Shown: positions 1-10,859, counted from the first letter of the stretch. The stretch is 64,000 bases of DNA from Cladorhizidae sp. MBARI D1340-BT2 (GCA_028752905.1 JAQNBH010000004.1:39364336-39428335); one strand, 5' to 3'. Program-made: numbers and translations. The notes: generated by a model not told the origin, from the letters alone.

Positions 1-870
1 GCTATTGGCAACCTACTTCAACCTGCCTCAACCCAGTGTGGTATTGATCCGATGTGTGTCCCCATGGAGCTATTGTCAACCTATTTCAACCTGCCTCAAC
101 CCAGGGTGATGTTGGTCCACTGTGTGTCCTCATAGACAACCTACTTCAACCTGCCTCAATCCAGGTGATGTTGGCCCAGTGTGTGTCCTCATAGAGCTAT
201 TGGCAACCTACTTCAACCTGCCTCAACCCAGTGTGGTATTGATCCGATGTGTGTCCCCATGGAGCTATTGTCAACCTACTTCAACCTGCCTCAACCCAGT
301 GTGATGTTGATACAGTGTGTGTTCCCATGGAGTTATTTTCAACCTACTTCAACCTGCCTCAATATAGTGAGATATTGCTCCATAGTTTGTCGCAATAGAG
401 CTATTAAAAACAACTATTAAAAACAAACTTCAACCTCCTCAACCTAGTGTGTTTTTGATCCAATGTGCATCCCCAGGAGCTATTTTCAACCTACTTCAAC
501 CTGCCTCAACCCAGTGTGATGTTAGTCCAGTGTGTGTTCCCATAGAGCTATTTTCAACCTACTTCAACCTGCCTCAACCCAGTGTGGTGTTGATCCAATG
601 TGCATCCTCATGGAGCTATTTTCAACAACCTACCTCAACCTGCCTCAATCCAGTGTGTTCCCATGGAGCTATTTTCAACCTGCCTCAACCTAGTGTGGTG
701 GTGATCCAATGTGCATCCCCATGGAGATATTTTCAACCTACCTCAACCTGCCTCAATCCAGTGTGATGTTGGTCCAGTGTGTGTTTCCATGGAGCTATTT
801 TCAACCTGCCTCAACCTAGTCTGGTGGTGATCCAATGTGCATCCCCATGGAGCTATTTTCAACCTGCCTC
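1..870. repeat. Minisatellite, about 68-bp unit, about 12-13 copies
   Basis: Each unit contains CAACCTACTTCAACCTGCCT followed by an AACCCAGTGTG block and a CCCATGGAGCTATT block. The first two GCTATTG starts are 68 bp apart. Copies near 361-430 and after 640 are shortened or degenerate. The array is cut by the window edge, so its full size is unknown. Open frames across it are a by-product of the repeat, not genes. If the exon at 1003-1071 is real, the array lies in an upstream intron of the integrin-like gene. Confidence 0.95.
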
Positions 871-1002
871 AATTGCATGATAATATGGTTAGATATAAGT
901 TTTCTGCAATATTTCCAATTTTTTGTCTTTGTTCTTCAATTTAAGCTCCCTCTATTTTTACTACATTGTTTTTCCATGCTTGCCACTACACTGCATATAT
1001 AG

Positions 1003-1071
1003 GACACACCTCGTGCCACCTGCCTCTGTCCTGGTAACTTCGCTCCTGTCAACAAGACTTGCGCTCCTCAG
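1003..1071 (+). CDS. ITGB-like: Possible Cys-rich exon of the integrin-beta-like gene
   Basis: The segment follows an AG after a pyrimidine-rich stretch (acceptor ends at 1002) and is followed by GTTAGT at 1072. It is 69 nt, exactly 23 codons, phase 0 at both ends, which matches the phase-0 start of the next exon at 5312. It reads DTPRATCLCPGNF then APVNKTCAPQ, with a C-x-C pair and a third Cys as in EGF-like or cysteine-rich modules. The exon is short, so the call rests mainly on splice phase and Cys content. The 4.2-kb intron that follows holds the Tigger element. Confidence 0.4.
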
Positions 1072-1426
1072 GTTAGTACAAACACGAATTAGTGTTCTTT
1101 GAAATAATTGGGACAGAAATAGTTGACCAAATCCTCCTTACCCCCCCGCCCCCCACTGGGTTAAAAGCATACCCACCCAGTTATGGTAAAAACATCGTAT
1201 ACGAAAGATGTTTTGTTTCATCATTTCTTTAACTTTTTGATGTTAATTTCAAGAAGACATTGACAAGTTTTAGTTGATTGTCCTACTGCATTTTTAAAAA
1301 TTACATACATCAGAACCTCCCTTATCTGGACTCCCAATATATGGGCACCTCCTTCTACCCGGCAGCAAAAGCTTTTTTTTATTTTTATCGATCACGCCAA
1401 AATGACGCTTACTGACTTTCTGCCTC

Positions 1427-1905
1427 ATGTCTGCAGCAATGTCAGAGAAGTGTGTAGGGGAAAATAGGTGTCGCAATTTTGTAACATTAGAAAAGAAGCT
1501 GGAGATTATTAGTGAGCTGAAGAAAGGAAAGTCACAAAGGTTAGTCTCCAGTATACATGATATTCCAAAGTCCACCATTGCTGATATATGGAAGGGGAGA
1601 GAAAAGATTGAGAGGCATGTTTCAGCCAGTGACTATCCCTCCAATGCTAAGAAGAGAGGCATTTTATAACAAGCTAACTTTGAGAAGGTGGACAAAGCTG
1701 CTTACATCTGGTTCATTCAGCAACGATAGGATGCTCCTGTGTCTGGACCAGTTCCGTGCAAGAGAAGGCACTGCAGCTATACAAGATTCTCTATCCAGAC
1801 TGAGATGTAGAATCTTTCAAGGCTAGCTCTAGTTTTGCATAAATTCTCTTGCAGACATGGAATTAGATGTGTATCCCTTCAAGGAGAATCACTCTCTGCT
1901 GATGC
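1427..1905 (+). pseudogene. Tigger/Jerky-like transposase, N-terminal half
   Basis: An open frame starts at 1427 (MSAAMSEKCVG) and reads a CENP-B/pogo-type DNA-binding domain: KKLEIISELKKGKSQ, then SIHDIPKSTIADIWKGREKI, the helix-turn-helix typical of Tigger transposases. After a stop at 1669 the similarity continues in other frames through VDKAAYIWFIQQR, SGPVL and HGIRCVSLQGESLSADA. There are therefore at least two frameshifts or stops. The reading frame runs exactly to the TTAA at 1906-1909 where piggyBac entered, and resumes at 3986. No activity is expected. Confidence 0.85.
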
Positions 1906-2445
1906 TTAACCCATTCACCGTCAGGTTTAGGCAGCATTTTTTTTTAATTGGACTCGGGTGCAAATCAAAATCAATATTAAATCAGGAATGCACTAAAGTC
2001 CCTAGCAACCATGGTTGATGGGATAGCATTGGTGTCGACAATCACTGTGGTCAGCTTTAGGTTGCTAAGAAACGACCACAATGATGAATATCATTATGTA
2101 CTTACAGCCTAATGAAAGCTGACTATGCTAGACAATGCAACATACGATTATATATATATATATATCTGCACACACTCATTGTACACACTCATTGTATTCA
2201 CATAACTTGCATAATATATATTTTTAATTTTTTAATATTTATTTTCTGATGAAAATATTGTTATCAAGTTGGTGTTGTATGAACAATTATTTATTACATC
2301 TTCCCTGTTCATCTTCCCATAACAGGACAAAAATAGCAACAAAAAACATGCATATACAAAACAACAGCCATCTAGCACACACTTAGATCAGAGAGAAAAA
2401 TGGAAATACCATAGAAAGTAAAAATTTTAAAAAGTGAAGCAAAAA

Positions 2446-2811
2446 CTAGGAAACTACTTGGTGAAGTCTACCATGGAGTGGTACTTGAAAAAAACAGTCC
2501 CTCTTTGTGACACACAGTGGTACTTTGCAGTGACGGCAAATAAGTGGTCTCATGCGGTTTGAGATTCCTGACATGTTTCCAACTGCTACACAGACAACAC
2601 ACCTCTGCTGTTTTTCAGTTAGTGCTGACCAATGCCCAAGCGTGGTGTTCAGCCGGTCTAGACGCTCGTTATGAACTGAGCGAGGGCAGCCAGCACGCTG
2701 ACGTGAGCAGAAGCATACCACTAGTTCCTTAGCAACCGGAAGGTAAAAAAATCTCTCTTCCTGTAACCACTGGCAAGGTGATCTGCTCTGCGGACATGAG
2801 CCAGAATGCAT
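2446..2811 (-). pseudogene. piggyBac transposase C-terminal Cys-rich domain
   Basis: The - strand frame contains LGHWSALTEKQQRCVVCVAV followed by ICRHCKVPLCVTKRDCFF. The pattern C-x2-C ... C-x2-C-x4-LC ... C resembles the cross-brace zinc domain that ends piggyBac transposases and binds the transposon ends. In most relatives a YH pair follows the last Cys, and here it is not clear. The frame starts with an internal ATG, so this is a C-terminal fragment. It belongs to the nested element at 1910-3981. Confidence 0.65.
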
Positions 2812-2814
2812 GCC

Positions 2815-3366
2815 TCAACCATATACGCAAACACCCTCTTCTGGAGAATTAGAGGAGGGGCTATCAAAGGTACTAGCTGAGGAAACAGTAGAAGAAGCAA
2901 GAGACTGAGCTAAAGAAATGCTGGTAGGTGAAGTTCCAGAAAGAAAGAGAGGGCTAGCTAAAGGCAGAGCAGAACTTGAAGCTATTTCACTAACACTACT
3001 CTGACAAACTCGAGCATGACGAACACACCTAGTGCTATGACTAAGCTGAACAACTGGTCGTGAAGGAGTGCATACTTCACTAGAAAAGGACACAGAGTGC
3101 GAGGTTAAAAATAAAGGAGGGCATGACGATGGAACAGACAATGATGATGATGGAAATAGTATAGGAGTGTGACTACAGACGTCACATACATCACATAAGT
3201 CATAGAACCTGATGCAGAGGTTACACAATACAGTTGCAGATACTGGTAGGAACAATGGAGAAGATGATGAAGCAGCTGTCACAGCAATAGGAGGGCTAGC
3301 AACAATAGATTGTGTCAGAGTTGATGAAGCTCGGTCAGCTGCCCAATCCATAGCTTCATGCTTCAA
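2815..3366 (-). CDS. Ser/Pro-rich open frame inside the piggyBac element
   Basis: A 183-aa open frame, very rich in Ser, Val and Pro with scattered Cys. It ends just upstream of the Cys-rich C-terminal piece. I do not recognise a domain. It occupies the place where the transposase catalytic core should be but shows none of its motifs. It may be a frame-shifted or rearranged remnant, or a chance open frame. I do not propose a function. Confidence 0.25.
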   Translation of the reverse strand: MKHEAMDWAADRASSTLTQSIVASPPIAVTAASSSSPLFLPVSATVLCNLCIRFYDLCDVCDVCSHTPILFPSSSLSVPSSCPPLFLTSHSVSFSSEVCTPSRPVVQLSHSTRCVRHARVCQSSVSEIASSSALPLASPLFLSGTSPTSISLAQSLASSTVSSASTFDSPSSNSPEEGVCVYG

Positions 3367-3479
3367 ACCTGAAGGGGATAAAAGAAATTGGCCTCAAATA
3401 ATTTTACCGCGCAACAAGGAAACTAAAGAGCATTGTAGCTCCATGCTCTGCTTTGCTAACAACAAAACTAGCCATAGCT

Positions 3480-3757
3480 AAACTGTAGCTAAACTGACTG
3501 TAAATACCTTCTTCATCGCTGGTATTCTCATCTCCATCTAGATCGTCACCTCGAGTGAAAGCGCTAAGCTTCCTTGAAGGTAGGTCATCAGCAACTATTC
3601 TGCCAAGCCATAGCAGAGCTTCACGGTCAACACGGCTCTGGCCAAGGTAGGATGAGATGCCATCGCCTTCTTGATCACTGCTTTCATCCTCAGAAAGTCC
3701 AAAATCATCGCCCTAAACCTGAGAAATAACTTTATCCAAGGACAGTCGAACGGCCAT
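3480..3757 (-). pseudogene. piggyBac transposase acidic N-terminus
   Basis: Reading the - strand from an ATG at about 3757 gives MAVRLSLDKVISQV, then a stop, then an acidic stretch with GLSEDESSDQEGDG and DDLDGDENTSDEEG. An Asp/Glu/Ser-rich N-terminus is common in piggyBac transposases. The in-frame stop shows that this copy is broken. Its place just inside the TTAA-flanked right end fits the 5' end of the transposase gene. Confidence 0.5.
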
Positions 3758-3985
3758 CTTCTACACGATTTGAAATGCTGAATGGGTCCGACTTTTCAAT
3801 ATTACTACCCTAGTTACCGAACGTCTATTGCCTTTATATTCGGTATGATCGTAGGGGAAGAATGTAGCTAATTTTTTACCTATATAAGGTGTCTGTGAAC
3901 GGTACGATCGATTTTTTATGGGTTTTTTAATTTGATAAACAACTTTTTGCGTATATATATACGCTTGTGACAGTGAGTGGGTTAA

Positions 3986-4936
3986 GCTGTGTGTGTATTT
4001 CAAAGAAAATTACTGGGTATGATGGAAGAGGAAGGATACACTCCAAGCCAAGTTTTTGATGCAGATGACACTGGATTGTGGTGGCAACTTATGCCTTCCA
4101 GGACTCTCGCACACTGTGCGGAACCTTCCCGGACTCTCGCACACTGTGCGGTACCTTCCAGGACTCTCGCACAGTGTGCGAAACCTTCCAGGACTCTCGC
4201 ACAGTGTGCGAAACCTTCCAGGACTCTCGCACACTGTGCAGAACCTTCCCGGACTCTCGCACACTGTGCGGAACCTTCCCGGACTCTCGCACACTGTGCG
4301 GAACCTTCCAGGACTCTTGCACACTGTGCAGAACCTTCCCGGACTCTTGCAAACTGTGCAGAACCTTCCCGGACTATCTGTGGAACCTTCCAGGACACTT
4401 GCACACTGTGCGGAAACTTCCAGGACTCTCGCACACTGTGCATAACCTTCCCGGACTCTCGCACACTGTACGGAACCTTCCCGAACTCTCGCACACTGTG
4501 CGGAACCTTCCAGACTCTCGCACACTGTACGGAACCTTCCAGGACTCTCGCACACTGTGCGTAACCTTCCCGGACTCTCGCACACTGTGCAGAACCTTCC
4601 AGGACTCATGCACACTGTGCAGAAAGGGAAGCTGAACATTTAAAAAAATCAAAGAAAAAGTTACCATATTAGCCTGTTCTAATGCTGCTGGAACATGCAG
4701 GCTGCCATTGGGGTTGGTACACAGAAGTGCAAAACCCCGTTTCTTCAAGCATATGAACATGAGCTCTCTCCATGTGCACTATTACTCTCAAAAAAAGGCT
4801 TGGATGGATTCAGCATTGTTTACATCATGGTTTTATGAGAGGTTTCTGCCTTATGTTAAGAAATGTTGTCAAGACAATAACTTTGAATATAAAATCTTAT
4901 TGCTTCTTGATAATGCACCTGCCACCCATCAGTAGT
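3986..4936 (+). pseudogene. Tigger/Jerky-like transposase, DDE half with internal repeat
   Basis: The frame resumes after the piggyBac insertion with GMMEEEGYTPSQVF and the first catalytic motif DADDTGLWWQLMPSRTLA. Next come about 18 extra in-frame copies of the codons for PSRTLAHCAE (4094-4629). Then CSNAAGTCRLPLGLV, SSLHVHYYSQKKAWMDS, TSWFYERFLPYVKK and ILLLLDNAPATH (the second Asp motif) follow in another frame, after a shift in the A-rich stretch near 4640-4660. A stop follows at 4934. The order matches Tigger transposases, and the product cannot be functional. Confidence 0.88.
4094..4629 (+). repeat. 30-bp tandem array grown from transposase codons
   Basis: About 18 units of the type CCTTCCAGGACTCTCGCACA plus CTGTGCGGAA. 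Read in the transposase frame each unit is PSRTLAHCAE, the residues expected once at this place in a Tigger transposase (the L-P-x-R-T-L segment after the DDTG motif). The array is in frame with the upstream transposase for most of its length. All six frames are nearly open, which gives many spurious long open frames. Confidence 0.93.
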
Positions 4937-5311
4937 CATTTTACAGTCAGGGATGGAAAAGTTAGCACTGCTATGAACCGAGTGCAGAACCCAAAACAGA
5001 ACACCATAACATCTTTCTTTAAAAAATAGTGAGAATTGAAATGACATGTGTACACAACATTATTAGTGTTGTACGTACGTACAATACATGTGTTGTATTT
5101 AATAAAGGAAATTTCTAAGGAAATTCTAAGCTACGGGCAATTTCTAATTTATGTGCACCCCTTGGTCCCATGCTGCCCGGATAAGGGAGGTTTCACTGTA
5201 ATTTGTTCATTCTTGTCATTTTGGGTATAACCAATTGTTGTTGTTCAGTGACAATCATTCCTCATCTGTTACAGTTGATTTTTTCCCCTTATCTTCGACT
5301 GTTTCTGTTAG

Positions 5312-5435
5312 AGTTCTTTCTGTGCTGACAATGAGAACTGTGCACGTTGTGCCATTGGAGATACGGATGATAAACCGTGCACCCCTTGTGACGGCAGTCG
5401 CTACATGGAACTTGACAATGACGAAGAGCCTCCTG
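5312..5435 (+). CDS. ITGB-like: Integrin-beta-like gene, Cys-rich tail-domain exon
   Basis: The acceptor is the TAG at 5309-5311 after a long pyrimidine tract, and that TAG would be a stop in this frame, so the exon must begin here. The donor is GTAATA at 5436. The sequence reads SSFCADNENCARCAIGD, then CTPCDGSRYMELDNDEEPP. The C-x2-C spacing followed by an acidic stretch resembles the membrane-proximal tail domain of integrin beta subunits. It ends in phase 1, and the next exon at 7210 starts with the two missing bases, giving an unbroken frame into the transmembrane exon. Confidence 0.72.
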
Positions 5436-7209
5436 GTAATAGTTTAATAAGCATGAATTTGTTGATCCCTACATTGAATTCACATCTGCAAAACTGTTTG
5501 GCCAGAAATGTCAATGGCCAATTAAAGTTGAAGCATAGATTGTCAAAGCTCATAACCAACGAATACAATAGCTACCAATATATAGCAAATCCATTGGATT
5601 TTTTTAAATTTTATCGATTTTATCATTCTTTCGGCACCGTGCTTGCCTACTTAGTCACATTTGAGCACCAAGTGAATATGCTTGTTTTGTAGAGTCGGAC
5701 TTTCTCTAGCCACAGATAACTGGCTATATAGCACTTTCCAATAAGGAATCACATCTACAAACAGTTCATGCACTTAGATTTTTAGATACCCCATTTGTAA
5801 CTTTAGCATAGATATCAAAAGCAAGCCCACAAGGAGATATATCATTTGAGCTATATATCCAGTTCATACAATTATATCCCCCCCCTCCCCCCCCCCCCCT
5901 TCACATGAACTTGAGTCCATAATACAAATATATATTAAAAAAAATCTTTTAGCTTCAATCTGTAGTGTTTGTACAGCTCTACCAATCACAATTGTTGTAG
6001 CCATTCAAGACTTGATACTAGAAAGCAGTTACTAGGAAGGGACGAGGTGTAATCTCATTCACATTCCAACCTGTAGTTCTGGAAGATAAACATGTATGAC
6101 AAAACAAAAATACCATTTGAAAGGATACTACACTAGCTACATTTTGGTATATTAATCGGGACCATAGCAGCATGAATGTATACAAAGATATGGTACTTTA
6201 AATTGTGAACCACGGTTTTCATGTATGGTTTCGCCTTAATGCTAGACTTTTTGGTAGGTTATCATGATGCTGATGCATTTAACTTGAAAAACACTTGTCA
6301 TTGTGAGAGAATCTACTTTCCCAAAGGGTTGTACTAAAAGCATGTAGCCATGAGACTAATGAATGATGGTACTAAAGTTGTGTCTTATAACCTATTCAGA
6401 AGTTGTTGTTTTTTGTTGTGTAGTTATTGCATATCATGCCAAGTTGAGGATAAGGAGCTTAATTATTAGGCATTATTCATGATATGCCATATTTGCTCGA
6501 CCAGAACCGTGGCTACGAAACATTTCGGCCTCGAGGAGAGGGAGGGTAGTATTAGAGAGAAGCACTAAAATGAGAGAGGCATTATTTATAATGAAGGTGA
6601 GTGATGGTGCATGGCAAGACAAAATAAACCGACTCGGCAAGAATGACTTGGCAATAATTGGCTCGAATCCTGTATGAGACAAAGCTAATGAAGGCAAAGC
6701 AAAACATTTATGAGCAGTCACCTTCTAGAGCTACTTGATTTTGTTGAAATTCTTGCTTGAGGCCACCAGATCAGCATGAGGATTGGAGCTGCACCTATAA
6801 TAACCATAAAGCCGAAGTATTGTAAGTGAGTTCAGAGTTCAATTGATTAATGAGATCATAGGTATTAATTGGAGGGTGGCTTGAGAGAGCAGCTACTGAA
6901 GGAGAACGACATCTTATCGACCAAATGCGATATGTCAGTTTCGTATAAAGAGAGGATAAGTGATTTAAATGGAGATGAGATGTACAGCTGTTAAAATGAA
7001 TGACCTTGACCAGTCATTCTAATGACATCGTTATCCAGGTTATGCTTAATGTTTAACATGTACAAGTGTAGTGATATTTCATTTCTCCCATGCTAATTTA
7101 GATGAGGACTTTCCTAATGCATGAGAGAATCTTCAGATAGAACTTCCACAGCCTTCTTCCAATAAATCATTCAACTCTTCTGTTTTCTTTCATTACTCAT
7201 TTCCTTCAG
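5436..7209 (+). other. Intron of the integrin-beta-like gene
   Basis: A 1.77-kb intron with GT (5436) and AG (7208-7209). It contains a C-rich homopolymer run at about 5879-5899. I see no convincing coding region or recognised transposon inside. Small open frames such as the one at 6473-6721 on the - strand have no recognisable features. Confidence 0.6.
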
Positions 7210-7418
7210 AGGGATTCAACCTCGAGTGTTTTGTGGAATTCAACAGGTGCAACTATACATTCAGCTACAGGCAGAATGATGTCACAGGAAGTGTTTACTT
7301 TGATCGTCGCTGTGGGACCACTTCCCTCCCCTTGATAATCGCAGGGTCTCTAGTGGGGGCCATCGTTCTCTTGGGAATCCTGTTCTTAATATTACTCAAG
7401 ATCTTCCTAATGGCCTAT
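7210..7418 (+). CDS. ITGB-like: Integrin-beta-like gene, transmembrane exon
   Basis: The acceptor is CAG at 7207-7209 and the donor GTGAGC at 7419. The exon reads GFNLECFVEFNRCNYTFSYR, then VTGSVYFDRRC, then the membrane helix LPLIIAGSLVGAIVLLGILF and LILLKIFLMAY. The Cys pair before the helix parallels the NC..V.F.Y....C pattern in integrin beta, and the Lys after the helix parallels the KLL/KIL start of the tail. The exon ends in phase 0 and joins 7526. The product is one membrane-spanning beta subunit that pairs with an alpha subunit in cell adhesion. The ligand-binding beta-I domain must lie left of the window. Confidence 0.85.
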
Positions 7419-7525
7419 GTGAGCTACATTTTATGCTGTTGTTTTGGTTGAAACATAGCTCTGTGTATTGAAGTGAGTAATGAGGTAAAGGGTTATCAAC
7501 TATTCACTCTCTGTCCTCTGTTTAG

Positions 7526-7582
7526 GATCACATTGAGTATCGGAAATTTACCAAAGATCTGACAGGTCCTGACTTCACTCCG
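7526..7582 (+). CDS. ITGB-like: Integrin-beta-like gene, cytoplasmic tail exon 1
   Basis: A 57-nt exon (19 codons, phase 0 on both sides) between TTTAG (7525) and GTAAGA (7583). It reads DHIEYRKFTKDLTGPDFTP, which aligns with the conserved integrin beta tail HDRREFAKFEKEK...W. The membrane-proximal acidic/basic helix and the K-F pair are kept. Family knowledge: this region binds talin and the alpha tail. The Trp common before the first NPxY is replaced by Phe. Confidence 0.88.
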
Positions 7583-9682
7583 GTAAGATATCCTTATCAT
7601 TAGCCACTTTTAATACCATATTGTTCCTGTCTAAGGAGGTGATGAAAGTGTCTAGATGCAAAATAATCAACATATTTGGGGGGGCAAGTCAATATAATGT
7701 TTGTATATTGAGTAGGAAAGGTTCATTTAACTGTGGGAGTCTACATGTGCAGTATTGCTATCTTTATGTTTGTTTTCAAATAAATAATAACATAAAATCA
7801 ATTTAAAAATAATTATATTTGTTATAAAAGTATTTGTTATATAAGTAGAAGAAATGTAGGAGGCTAAACTTCTGCAAGCCCTCTTGCTTACCAGATACTC
7901 ATGACAAATTATCTGAAATATGTTACCTTGTGCCTATTATTATGAGTATTTTTAGATGCATCATTATAATTAGTAGGCAGAGCTAATCAAATCTCACGGT
8001 GCTGCTTAGGACTCGCAATGGATGCGTATTAGCTTCAACCCAAAAAGTGTTTACCTCAGACAATGGTTTGATATCAAGTGGAGGGCAGGAGGTTCCATTT
8101 AGATAGAGACGTGGAAGTCAGAACACACTTTTTCGCCCTATTATACTACATGTGATGGGATATGAGGAAAGTGACCAATGGTTCAAAATTATGAAATTTG
8201 AGTTACATTCACTTTCTCGATTTCTCGACAATCAATTTAAATTCGATGTTTTGGCTGGCTGCTCTGGCCTTCATTGGGCACTCCTGATAAAGGCTAGAGC
8301 AGCTATATAGCCCAATCATTGAGAGTCAATTTTAATTAAGTGGATCATCGAGACATGATTGTATCTACTTCAACTTAGAGTTTGTTGAGTAATTTGAGTT
8401 ACTTGCTATCAGGACTACAAAATTACGTAGAGAGTAAAGTTTGAATCATATCCCTTCAGACAAGATATGTGAGAACATGACGCCAGTGGCTAAGCATTTG
8501 AGGGATGTAACTTGAAAGTCTATTTTGGAACAATTGCCTAGTTTTGAGTACAACTGACACTTTCAGAGATCCTGTCAAATATTCCATATTTCCTCGATTA
8601 GAATGTACACATTCTATTCGTTTCACGAGCTTCCTAACTGCGTGTACCAATTGTGGGCATGCTCCATCAGACAAGTGCACAATAGTTGCACGAGCTCAAA
8701 CATGTGATAATTATTGATAATAGCAGTGATCGTGCTCTAAGTATCGTCCTCTACTCTAGTTTCTTTGTATTCATAATCAGCTCCATCACCTTGGAAGAAA
8801 TCGTCATTGTAGGTCTCTCCTGGCAATATTTCTTGCGGCTGCTACTTTCCCAAGCTGTAAACAATAAATGGTGTCATCATGTGACCCCATCTGCCTCAAC
8901 TCAAATGTCGCATTTTTTAAAGGATTTGAATACCACCTCAGTGGGGATAGATTGCCAAGTTTTTTTACCCACTCCAGATGGAGAATTCTTCTGGAGCTTT
9001 CATATTTCCTGCAAGTGCACAGTCTAATCTAGGGCACGTGCTATTTCATTCTAAATAGTAAATTGTGCATCGTCTATATGACAGAGTGTAAGTCACATAA
9101 GTTCCTCTGCCAATGTTATATACCGATCATTAAGGTAATTGCTGGAGCATAATTCACTGACTAAATAATGGCCCATCTACCTACTGGAGTAATCTCTGAC
9201 CTTGACTCTGTATAATGTCCATGACCTTGGTGGCATTGTCCAATCAACCTTCTTTCTCCAGTCTCGCAGTAACTTTTTTCTTACTCTATACAACCTTTCA
9301 GCTCTTCTATTCCTAGACTTCTATATAAATTGAGCTAAAAGCTGCAGTCCATTTCATGTGCTTAAATTCAAGACATTTCACACAAAATCAAAAAAATTAT
9401 CGTGAGTTTTATCTAACTGCAGTACGAGGTCACAAACTCCACTTGTGATCCTGCCCAGTGATTCATTTGAGCCACTGTGACTCATATTCTCGACGCATGC
9501 AGTAATAAATTGCTCCCCTGAAATGGAGGGGAAGATTTAGAGCTGCCACTGTAACCTACACTCAGGCTAATACAGTAACTCTCGCTCTTGATCCTCTGTT
9601 CATTTATTCCCCTGTTCTTGTAATAAATATAAGAACATTAATGTAGTCTAGCTCATCTTCCTCTATTCTTGTCTCTGTGCAG
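7583..9682 (+). other. Last intron of the integrin-beta-like gene
   Basis: A 2.1-kb intron from GTAAGA (7583) to GTGCAG (9682). I see no clear gene in it. The longest open frames are 8456-8680 on the - strand and 8686-9027 on the + strand. They have no recognisable motif, and I treat them as unsupported. Confidence 0.6.
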
Positions 9683-9766
9683 CATGAAAACCCACTGTAC
9701 CTGAACCCTCAGCAGGATTATCAGAACCCTCTCATGCGTTCAGCCAGCAAGAGAAAGAATCAATGA
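9683..9766 (+). CDS. ITGB-like: Integrin-beta-like gene, last exon with NPxY-type motifs
   Basis: The acceptor is CAG ending at 9682. The exon reads HENPLYLNPQQDYQNPLMR, then SASKRKNQ and a TGA at 9764-9766. ENPLY is the membrane-proximal NPxY motif that binds talin and other PTB domains. The second motif, the kindlin site in vertebrate integrins, is NPLM with the Tyr replaced by Met. The spacing between the motifs is close to that in beta-1. The basic tail SKRKNQ is an addition. The spliced tail is about 50 residues, as usual for the family. Confidence 0.9.
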   Translation, partial: HENPLYLNPQQDYQNPLMRSASKRKNQ

Positions 9767-10100
9767 GAAGAGGAGCAATGGAATGCTCGATGTACATGAT
9801 TGTCTCTCCATTTTATTTCTATTGATAGGTAGTGCCTCTTTTCTCTTTCTCTGTCTTTAAAAAAAACTAGGCAATTTACGAGTATTGTATATTGCTCATG
9901 TACCAATTTAGGTATTATTTTAATTCTTGCCTTGATCATTTATATTATTTTTGTATAGGTGTTGTTGTACTTGGGTAGATAATTCATATAGAGGTCTTGG
10001 ATTCTTTGCTATGCATTTTGGTGCATCCAGTGAATTTTCCTCCCCACACTCCAAAATTGCATTTTGACCAAAAAATAATTCCATCTGAGAGGGGGGGTGT

Positions 10101-10133
<33 letters not shown>

Positions 10134-10290
10134 GGGGAAGGCTCACAATTAGCAAATGGTGCTAAATCAGTAAAAGATAATAAAAGAGGGGGTTGCTTTC
10201 AATTATAGGGGAGGTAGCTAAAGAGGGCTCCCACTTTTTCTCGCTTTTTATTGTTATGCAGTACCCACTATTGAGAAGAATGCTGGTTTA
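9767..10290. other. Integrin 3' UTR/intergenic, with a long G tract
   Basis: This stretch holds the presumed integrin 3' UTR and then a nearly pure G run at about 10088-10135 with a few interruptions. The G tract is a candidate quadruplex-forming or replication-slippage site. I see no gene. Confidence 0.6.
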
Positions 10291-10859
10291 TGGTAGTAAT
10301 GTTGAAAGGACCGCTGAGACCAAAATCCAAGGGGGGAGGGGAAAGCTTTAGCATTGATGGAAAACTGTTTGCTTTTAAGGCTATGATAATAACTCCCACA
10401 GAACAATTTCTCCCCAGTGCAAATTCCACATGGTGTTTACAGAACTGGTTGTGGGATATGCACTCCCTGCAAATTTCTTGACATCACCAATCCTGTCAGT
10501 CAGCAATACCCTTTGCTTGCTCGCTGATTGTTGGTGGATTCTCCGCCGATATGAGACATCACATTCCATTCCACCATATTTTCAAGTTTGTCCCCAGAAG
10601 GAGCATCCAGAAGGGATGAAGGACATAGTATCAAAGGCTAACTTTCAACATGCTTGCAAGATACTCCTTGTTGGAAAGGGGGAGCTTTAATTCCTGTGGG
10701 TGAATCCAAATTGCGAGTGCTGGTTTTGAATGTAAGCAACAGAGAGCAGTAAAGGCTGCCTGTGAGGGTTTTGCCAAGTCACAAGCAGAATGTTTGTATC
10801 TCTAAGTGGACATGACGGAGTGATCGCTACATAAAATGTGAGATTTTACTGGCACCATC

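Larger units (their letters stand above)
1910..3981 (-). mobile_element. piggyBac-like element inserted in the Tigger element
   Basis: The element is flanked by TTAA on both sides (1906-1909 and 3982-3985), the hallmark piggyBac target duplication. Its ends are inverted: CCCATTCACCGTCA on the left, and CCCACTCACTGTCACA when the right end is read in reverse. Removing it restores the Tigger frame. Transposase remnants lie on the - strand (N-terminus near 3755-3480, Cys-rich C-terminus at 2811-2446). I cannot find the catalytic DDD core between them, so this looks like an internally deleted, non-autonomous copy. Confidence 0.88.
1308..5198 (+). mobile_element. Tigger/pogo-type DNA transposon, nested and degraded
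   Basis: The ends are imperfect inverted repeats. The left end reads CATCAGAACCTCCCTTATC, and the right end read in reverse reads CAGTGAAACCTCCCTTATCC. A TA dinucleotide flanks each end (1306-1307 and 5199-5200), the expected mariner/Tigger target duplication. The + strand codes for a Jerky/Tigger-type transposase with an N-terminal CENP-B-like HTH half and a C-terminal DDE half. The element grew to 3.9 kb by a 2.07-kb piggyBac insertion and a 0.54-kb internal repeat. It sits in the presumed integrin intron. Confidence 0.88.

Noticed and set aside
3989..4639. Long open frames on both strands over the 30-bp array, up to 209 aa on the - strand
   Set aside because: Repeat by-products. Only the + frame PSRTLAHCAE corresponds to the transposase.
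8456..8680. 74-aa - strand frame in the last integrin intron
   Set aside because: Looks protein-like, but there is no recognised motif, splice context or paralogue in the window.
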